From Mixophyes australis (lineage: Eukaryota; Chordata; Amphibia; Anura; Limnodynastidae), in NCBI GenBank assembly GCA_036250195.1, contig JAVHZZ010000003.1, positions 83,353,418-83,417,417 of the forward strand: 64,000 nucleotides of DNA, written 5' to 3'. The notes under the pieces are model-generated. The model was not told the origin of the DNA and made no database searches. It saw only the letters and a program-made list of their open reading frames with translations. Shown here one piece after another: positions 57,289-64,000 of this stretch. Each line of letters starts with the position of its first letter. Position 1 is the first letter of the stretch. The position numbers were made by a program, and so were the translations under genes.

Positions 57289-58453
57289 AAAAACAATAAT
57301 AATAGAGATAAATAACAGATTAATAACACAAGGAATACGTAGAATAATAACACAAGTTAATAACAGAGACTAATAACATAAGGAAAAAGTAGAATAACAC
57401 AGGTTAATAATAGAGATTAATAACACAAGGAAAAAGTAGAATAATAACACAGGTTAATAACAGAGACTAATAGCACAGGATAATAAGAGAGTACAAAATA
57501 ATTTAGGATAATAACGTAACATAAATTAGGTCTATATTCAAAAACTAATAGCATAAAATAATAATAGAAAGTAATACAGAATAATAGTAATGGGAAAAAA
57601 AGAAAAAGACCTTATATAAACGCAATATAAAATACAGGATAATAAGAGTAAGTAATAAAGAATAATAACCCACATTAATAACAGGCCATCTCAGCTCCCA
57701 AGAAGAGGTAATGAGGGCACTGGGAGGGTGGAACCTCTTCTTGGGAGCTGTCCATGCTGATTGTCCGGTTGCCACCTACTGTCTGAAGTGATATTCCACT
57801 GCAGCTTCCATTTGCACTGGGGATACGGTCGCCACCTCCTATTTGTACCTCCATCCCGCATTGAGATTCAAGTTGTCATCTGCTGCCCACATTTAGGATT
57901 TGTCTGCTGCGTCCTATCTGCACTGAGGATTTGGTGATTCGGTCACCTACTCCCGTCTACATTGAATTTATGGTTGCCGCCTTCTACTCATGCCGAGGAT
58001 CCAGTCACTACTTCCTGTCAGTATTGAGCATTTTTGTCGCCGAACTCTGTCCGTGTCAAGAAACTGGATCCTGCCTACTGTCCTCACTGAGAATTCAGTA
58101 TTGTCACCACCTGTGTTCGCCAAGGATGCCGATGCAACCTCTTGTCTGTGTTGAGGATCTGCTTGCTGTCTCCTATCTGTGCTGAGAATCCTGTCACAGC
58201 CTTCAGTGTATGCTGAGGATCATCCCCACTCTGACCTGAGATTTTTGTCACCGATTCAGATCTATACTTAGATTTTGGTCGCCCCTTCCTGTCTTCGCTC
58301 AGTATCCAGTCGTCGCCTCCTGCCCATGAAGAGAATCTAATTCCTGAATCCTGTCTGCACTGAAGATTCGGTCGCCTTTTTTGATCTTACTGTGGATATT
58401 TACTGTCTGAACAGAGGATGCAGTCGATGCCTGATCTCCACACTGAGGATCTA
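57289..58453 (+). repeat. Duplicated satellite segment, copy 2
   Basis: Begins directly at the end of copy 1 and follows it through the hairpin at 57693-57749 into block B. It is cut at 58454 by a MITE, after which block-A-like sequence (GAGAGTAAAAAATAAAAT) resumes at 58787. Confidence 0.85.
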
Positions 58454-58786
58454 GGGCCTGATTCATTAAGGATCTTAACTTAAGATGGTTCTCATTTCAG
58501 TCTCCTGGACAAAACCTTGTTACAATGCAAGGGGTGCAAATTAGTATTTTGTTTTGCACATAAGTTAAATACTGACTGTTTTTCCATGTCAGAGCACACA
58601 AATATCAACTTTAAATTTCAGTGTACATATAAGCTATCAAGTATTTGTGTGGTACATGAAAAAACAGTCAGTATTTAACTTATGTGCAAAACAAAATGCT
58701 AATTTGCACCCCTTGCATTGCAACATGGTTTTGTCCAGAAGACTGAAATAAGAAGTTTCTCAAGTTAAGATCCTTAATGAATTCGG
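58454..58786. mobile_element. Palindromic MITE, TGATTCATTAAGGATC family
   Basis: GGGCCTGATTCATTAAGGATC then TTAACTTAAG is mirrored by TTAAGATCCTTAATGAATTC. Inner blocks GCAAGGGGTGCAAATTAGTA/TAATTTGCACCCCTTGC, TAAGTTAAATACTGACTG/CAGTCAGTATTTAACTTA and CACACAAATA/TATTTGTGTG extend the palindrome nearly to the centre. It interrupts the satellite. Confidence 0.88.
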
Positions 58787-59536
58787 CGAGAGAGTAAAAA
58801 ATAAAATAAAATAATAAAATAATGAGATCATCAACTACCTCTTATGTTTTAAACAGCCTTAAAAACAATGTATGCAAATACACACAGATGGTCACAATGC
58901 CTGGCACCAGTATTGTTTTTCAGTATATAACTCCCAGACCCAGCACTTAGCTGAGGGGGAAGGGGGGTGGTTAGACTTATTAGTTGAGCTAGGTTACCAG
59001 CTGTAAAGAGTAGTGTAATACAGCTTTGGATACTAGAAACTACAATTCCCAGCATTCTAGAGCTGTAAGATGCTAAGAAGAGAAATGAGATCCAGCTAAG
59101 AACAGGACTTTTGGTGCCAAAATGGGTGGATAAGAAAGAAAAATGCTGGAGAATGGCAGAAGTGGAGGTAGAGGTGGCCACAATCGGGTCAATGGCCATG
59201 TCCTGAGAAGCAATATTCACCAAGAAGCAAGTGTTTGTGAAAACACACATCAACTGTGATTCTGCATGTTTAAGAGTCCTGAAGCCAGTCAGAGGAAGAG
59301 AACACCTGCATATTACTTAATAACTGTAGCTACTGTGTTTGTGAAAGTCTTAAAACCAGAGAGGACCACTCATAGAGACTGAAGAGATGAGAAGGGCATT
59401 AGACCCTATAGACAGAATCATTAGTCTTACAGAGCACGCTACCATATTGAAAGACAGAGCTGCAATACTTACAGAAAAAGATGATAGTCAATCCGCTAAT
59501 GCTGTCATACTATCAGGTTGAGCTGCAAGAATTGTT
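58787..59536. other. No gene recognised
   Basis: Starts as residual block-A satellite, then ordinary DNA. The minus-strand 134-codon frame (58849-59253) has no recognised motif. Confidence 0.45.
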
Positions 59537-59713
59537 AGCTCCAAGTCTATCACAGGGAAGCTTGCCACAAATCTTTCACAGGAAAGCTAGCTCCAAATCT
59601 ATCACATGGAAGTTAGCTCCAAATCTATCACATGGAAGTTAGCTCCAAATCTATCACCAGGAAGCCAGCTCTAAAGCACAGGGAAGCTAGCTCCAAATCT
59701 ATCACAGGGAAGT
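59537..59713 (+). repeat. 26-bp minisatellite
   Basis: AGCTCCAAATCTATCACATGG units start at 59537, 59589, 59615, 59641, 59667 (degenerate) and 59689, with a degenerate unit between the first two. Confidence 0.85.
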
Positions 59714-60841
59714 ATTTCCAGACACGAGGCTGTCATAGCACGGAATAACTTTCCAAGGGTCCTGTACTAGTTGACAGCCCAGAAGATAATCGCAAGATTG
59801 AAGTCCAGAGGAATAGAGGGAACAAGACACTAGCCCAGAGGAACAGTGATAGAAATGTAGGGAGAGTCTAGAAGTGTTCCTGTTGTCTGACGCGTGTCCT
59901 GTCTCTTTGCCATTAGCCTAGGTTCCTGCTGCTGATATTGCTGGTGCTCCCTTTTATTTTGCATTATGGTGAGGGAGTCACTGGACTACATTCAAGTCTT
60001 TGATTTGTGTTCAGAGAATACTCCAAATTTCCAGAGTTGATCACCTCTGCAAGTGGGAGTAACCTGCCTAATACCGCAAAGCACCACACCCAGAGATATT
60101 TGCCAGTGTGACAGTCTGTTTGAGAGAGAGATACTACCTTTCATTGCCATACACTGCTGGGACTACTGCACACTCATCCAATTTCCAAGCCCCATTCATA
60201 GTAGTGTTTATTGACAACTCCACTCATTTTTATTTCACTGTCATATATCTGCTGAAGAACAGCATATTCCTGCTGTGATGAATCTGAAGTTGCACCACAC
60301 TTGCACTGCCACTACAGGAACTTCCCTCATACTAACAGCCCTCATTATTATTGTTTTCTGGATTTTGTTTAAGTATCCACATTTACTAAAACACTTACGA
60401 CTATTGGACACATAAGGCAATTTTCTGCTGGTTTTCAGTGTATTGTGCACATAATCACTCTGTGCATGCCCAGAACTGGTGGGTATGGCCGTGAACGCAG
60501 CCCTGTCCACTGCATCTTCGTACACAAAGGACACTTAGGGGGGAAATTTCGGGGAGTGAACTTGGTGGGGAAGGGGCATTTTGCCGTTGTAAATTGACAG
60601 TAGAGACGTGCCAAACTCAAGCGCACGCAGCCATGTCCAAATCAAGCTCTGAGTGTCTCAAATTACTTGTTTTTCTGCCATATCTCTTGCTCCAGCTAAA
60701 GTCCTGATCAGTAGTGCTGACAGTCTGTATACATGCTAGAACATGTGTTTACAATCATGAGCCACTGTAAAAATGTATCTTATGTTCAGTAGACATAATC
60801 AGCATTCTAATCAATTCCATGGAAAAAATGTAAAAACAACA
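59714..60841. other. No gene recognised
   Basis: No domain in any frame. Confidence 0.45.
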
Positions 60842-61908
60842 TTTTTTCTCATACGTCCAATTGGGGGACACTGCTATACATAGGGGTATAGTAGGTGGTA
60901 CCAGGAGTCTAGGCACTTAAACATTTAAATCTGTGAGTGACACTCCACCCCTGCTATACCCCTCCCAAAGGAAGTTTATTCAGTTTAGCTATTGTGCCTT
61001 AGGAGTAGACATGTTTTCCAGGGCTCCTGCTCTGGATTTAATGTTTTTAAATTTTATTTATTATTTATTTAATATTTATTTTATCTGTTTAACAGGTGGG
61101 AAATGCTGGGGCCGGGGACGCCTTCCAGGGGGTGGATAGCCTGCGGCCTTCCTCCACCCCGGGTCCCTGAGCCAGGGTGAATAGCTGTGACAGTAATCTC
61201 ACCCCCAGCATTGCCGGCTATTTATTTTTCAAATTTCCCGGCAAAAGCGGCTATCAGCGCTATTGAGTGCTGACAGCCGTGACTGCAGCACACTGACAGG
61301 TGCTGCAGTCGCATCCCCATCCCCCCTTGGCAACGAGCATTTCCAGCATGCAGGGGGACCAAAGCAGCCACAGCAGATCTCCGTTGAATCTGAGAGTACA
61401 GCTGTGGCCACAAATCACACAAGTGGGCAGAGAGCGTAATTCTGAACACCGGGGCAGCCATTGGCTAGAAAGGTGGGGGAGGTCTTGGACTCCTCTCCTT
61501 CTTCCTGGCACCAGCATGAAGAGTTCAGCGCATTTCCCACACAGTGGAGGACAGAGCCCTGCTTTATCCCTCATACAGGACAGGTTTTTAAACCATGTTA
61601 TGTCGCTCTTTATACAATTGATTGTCTTTAAGAGTGTGTGTGTTTGTGTGTGAGTCTCTCATTGTTGTCACTTTTTAGCAGTACAATTATATCTATTTGA
61701 AAGATCTATATATTGTACTGTTTGCTGGTATACACTTAAGGGGTTACCAGATATATGCTTAAAATACATCCTGGACCCTTAATATATTTATTGTGTGTGT
61801 AATTTATGTATTTTCCCCCCAAAAAATTTCTATTATATTCTCTTGAAGGAGTATATATATATTGATATTGTTTACCGTGCTCACATTGGGTGTTAATTTT
61901 TTTTTACC

Positions 61909-63065
61909 ATGACTGCAAAGGGGACCTCTAAAAAGGGAACTGCTGCAGGGTCTGTTATGCATTACAACTGTGCTAAATGTAACGAAAAATTGTCTTGTGG
62001 ACAATCTAACCTGGAGGCCCTGTATACAGCTTGTGAAGCGGAAGTCCGGGATCATAGCCAGTCCCAGTCTACGTTCAGGTCCGTTGATGAACCCCCTTGG
62101 CTGCGTTCTTTGACTTTGACGTTAGCGGAGCTCACAAGGGTAATGTCTCACCGTGAGGTAAGCCAACCATCTACTTCTGTTTCTGCACTACACATGTCAG
62201 ATACACAGTTAGAACTGTCCTCTTCTGGGGCGCCCCAAGTAGAATCATCTTAAGCACAATCCCTTGCGGTTTCATCCCGGGGTTTAGTTGCTCCTACTTT
62301 CTCACTGGAACGCTTACTAATCGCAGCTATGAGACCGTCTCATAAGCGTCAGGCCTCTAAGGAAGCTAGGGATTTTATGTCCACTTCAGAGGTGTCATCA
62401 GAGGAAGAAGATGAGGTTTATCGAGATTAGGGGGAGGAGGATTTGGCCAGTGTGGAAGATTCGTCCACAGTGCAGGATGTAGAGGACCTGGTGTTGGGTG
62501 TGCGCCAGACTTTAGGTTTCATCAACCCAGAGGTATCCCCTGAAGCTGGTTTTTCTCTGTTTAAAAGACATGAAACTTATTTCCTTTCCTCCTTCAGCTC
62601 AATTAATGGAAATTATTTCAGACACCTGTAAAAAGCATGATCTATGTTTTTCCAGGCCAGCGAAGTTTAAAACTCTCTACCCTCTTTCAGCTGAAGATTG
62701 TGACAAATGGGAGGCACTTCAGAGGGTGGACCCTCCTATAGCCAGGTTGACTAGAACAGCCACGTTACCAGTTGAGGGTGTTATTTTCCTCAACAATGCC
62801 ACAGACAAGAAATGTGATTTTTTTTTTGCTCAGGTCGGCTTATGAAGCAGCTGGTAATGGTTTTAGGCTGGTCATGCCCACGGCCTGGATCAATAAGGCT
62901 ATCCAAGCTTGGGCAGATCTCCGGGAGGGAGCCCCTAGTGACGAATAAATGGTGCTTTCTGATCATATTAGAGACACTTCGGAGTTTGTAGGGCAAGCTT
63001 TATTGGATGTCAATTCTCTCACTGTTAAGCTCTTGGCATTAGTTATAGCAGCAAGAAGCTTACTA
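61909..63065 (+). pseudogene. DIRS gag-like protein, broken
   Basis: The likely start is MTAKGTSKKGTAAG at 61909, followed by CAKCNEKLSCG, a short Cys motif. The frame is stopped at 62251 (TAA) and 62428 (TAG), both in phase, and continues to DLVLGVRQTLGF. A shift near 62560 moves it to a frame with KLYPLS-like FKTLYPLSAEDCDKWEAL and VDPPIARLTRTATLPVEG, the best-conserved gag block of vertebrate DIRS elements. A further shift near 62825 leads to YEAAGNGFRLVMPTAW and INKAIQAWADLREG. The last part (ARSLL near 63060) precedes another shift. Function in the family: packaging of element RNA. Confidence 0.75.
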
Positions 63066-63068
63066 TAG

Positions 63069-63566
63069 TTGCTTTCTTGGTCCACAGACACGGATTCCAA
63101 ATGCACCTTGAAGGCGGTTCGTTTGATGGCACCTCTCTTTTTGGAGCTAGATTGCACCAGCTCATTTTGGAGGCTACGGGAGATAAGAGCCCTTGCTTGC
63201 CTATCTTTCAGGTCTAGACAGCCTAGGTTTCGGTCATTTCAGCCCTTTCATAGATCCAGAGGATCCCCTGCTAGGGTGTCAAGTGCCCCCTCTAGGGGAG
63301 GTTTTTGTAGGGACGGGATCCCTCACGTACGGGACACCCTAAGCCGACAGAATCGGCGGCAGCATTACGTTTCCTCCATATACACAGCTGTGGTGGGGGC
63401 ACATCTTCTGCTTTATCGGGACAGTTGGCTGGAATCATTATTAGACCCATGGATAAGGGGCATTGTCACAAGGGGTACGTCATTGACTTACTTTAGTTTC
63501 CTCGTTGCCAGTTTTTCACCATGGGGCCTCCACCCTGCGGTATTCGTCGCAAGGCCCTTCAGATAG
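63069..63566 (+). pseudogene. DIRS gag end to reverse transcriptase start
   Basis: An open frame of about 165 codons. Its first part is partly out of phase with family sequence. The Arg- and Ser-rich middle (RSFQPFHRSRGSPAR) is typical of the gag-RT transition. Its end, VVGAHLLLYRDSWLESL then DPWIRGIVTRG, matches the start of DIRS reverse transcriptase (VGARLxxFxxxW...DPWVxxxVxxGY). Confidence 0.7.
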
Positions 63567-63717
63567 CGATCCAGAACTGGATGCAGGGTCCTCATTCCAG
63601 TTCCGCCATTTGAAAGAGGTTTGGGGTTTTACTAAAAACTTTTCCTAGTCCCAAAGCCAGTTGGCTCTTTCAGACCAATTTGAAATTTAAAGTCTGCGAA
63701 CTTACAAATCAGGGTCA

Positions 63718-64000
63718 AGGGATTCAAGATGGAATCCCTCAGGTCAGTGATTGCAGCTATGGAACAGGGAGAGTTTTTTTTATCTTCCCTAGATATAAAG
63801 GACGCTTACCTGCACATTCCCATTTGGCAGGGCCATCAGTGCTTACTTCGCTTTACAGTAAGGGAAAATCATTTCCAATTCAGGGCATTACCCTTCGGTC
63901 TAGCGACCGCCCCAAGGGTATTCACAAAGATGTTGGCAGCAATGGTGGCCCTTCTCCGTTTTCAGGGGGTAACGGTAATTCCTTACTTGCACAACCTTAT
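63718..64000 (+). pseudogene. DIRS reverse transcriptase palm domain, catalytic aspartates lost
   Basis: GFKMESLRSVIAAMEQGEFF, then LSSLDIKDAYLHIPIW with the first catalytic Asp, then LRFTVRENHFQFRALPFGL and ATAPRVFTKML match DIRS reverse transcriptase blocks in one open frame to the window edge. The next block reads VTVIPYLHNL where the family has YLDD, so both active-site Asp residues are changed (His and Asn), each by a possible G-to-C or G-to-A change. Without them the polymerase should be inactive. Confidence 0.85.

Larger units (their letters stand above)
54420..58453. repeat. Composite satellite of alternating A and B minisatellites
   Basis: Block A (54420-56300 and 57289-57690) is built from degenerate units such as AATAACAGAGAATAATAACAC. 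Block B (56360-57288 and 57760-58453) is built from ~30-bp units such as CTGAGGATTCGGTCGCC and CACCTCCTGTCTG. At the A-to-B borders stands a hairpin of the type AGCTCCCAAGAAGAGGT...ACCTCTTCTTGGGAGCT. The many hydrophobic minus-strand frames in block A (85-109 codons rich in Tyr, Ile, Leu, Phe) come from translating the AT repeat and are not membrane proteins. Confidence 0.85.
60842..64000 (+). mobile_element. DIRS-like retrotransposon, 5' part, decayed, runs off the window
   Basis: TTTTTTCTCATACGTCCAATT then GGGGGACACTGC (60842) looks like the terminal repeat of vertebrate DIRS elements. A leader of about 1 kb, a gag-like region and the beginning of reverse transcriptase follow on the plus strand. 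DIRS elements use a tyrosine recombinase instead of an integrase; that gene would lie beyond the window. Stops and frameshifts in gag show the copy is dead. Confidence 0.75.

Overview
The window looks like intergenic, repeat-dominated DNA from a large vertebrate genome, most likely an anuran amphibian. This is inference from repeat content: Penelope-like and DIRS-like retroelements, several hAT families, a mariner-type element ending in CCGTATATACTCG, CR1/L2-type tails ending in a TATATAAATAAATG(ATG)n-like motif, and many palindromic MITEs. I found no host protein-coding gene, rRNA, tRNA or CRISPR array. Nearly every long open frame is either a transposon remnant or a by-product of simple repeats.

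Layout. 0-2.3 kb: a ~749-bp segment carrying the end of a hAT transposase, present three times in tandem. 2.3-8.7 kb: non-LTR retrotransposon tails, two minisatellites (4.1-4.4 and 5.6-5.8 kb) and a fold-back element. 8.7-13.2 kb: a probable hAT element with a broken BED-finger transposase on the minus strand, a near-perfect 195-bp hairpin MITE inserted into its 3' end, and five ~120-bp repeats upstream of its coding region. 13.2-17 kb: a cluster of MITEs, including one with a perfect 8-bp target-site duplication whose pre-insertion (empty) site survives in a related repeat 2 kb away. 17.1-19.4 kb: a complete hAT element with matching ends, an 8-bp duplication and an almost intact transposase. 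21.9-23.7 kb: two further DNA elements, one of 1.5 kb.

23.7-38 kb is mostly unrecognised AT-rich DNA with microsatellites, retroposon tails and a Penelope fragment. 38.3-42.8 kb holds a minus-strand Penelope-like element (reverse transcriptase plus GIY-YIG endonuclease, several frameshifts), with a solo LTR flanked by perfect GTAAC duplications inside its 3' side. 43-54 kb carries more MITEs, four of them with clear 8-bp duplications, and a mariner-type element with TA duplications. 54.4-58.5 kb is an unusual composite satellite in which AT-rich and GC-richer minisatellites alternate, with hairpins at the A-to-B borders, and part of it is duplicated over ~1.35-1.39 kb. 60.84 kb to the end is the start of a decayed DIRS-like retrotransposon whose visible reverse transcriptase has lost both aspartates of its second catalytic motif.

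The genes do not form a pathway. They are independent mobile elements, several nested in each other, which allows relative dating of insertions.
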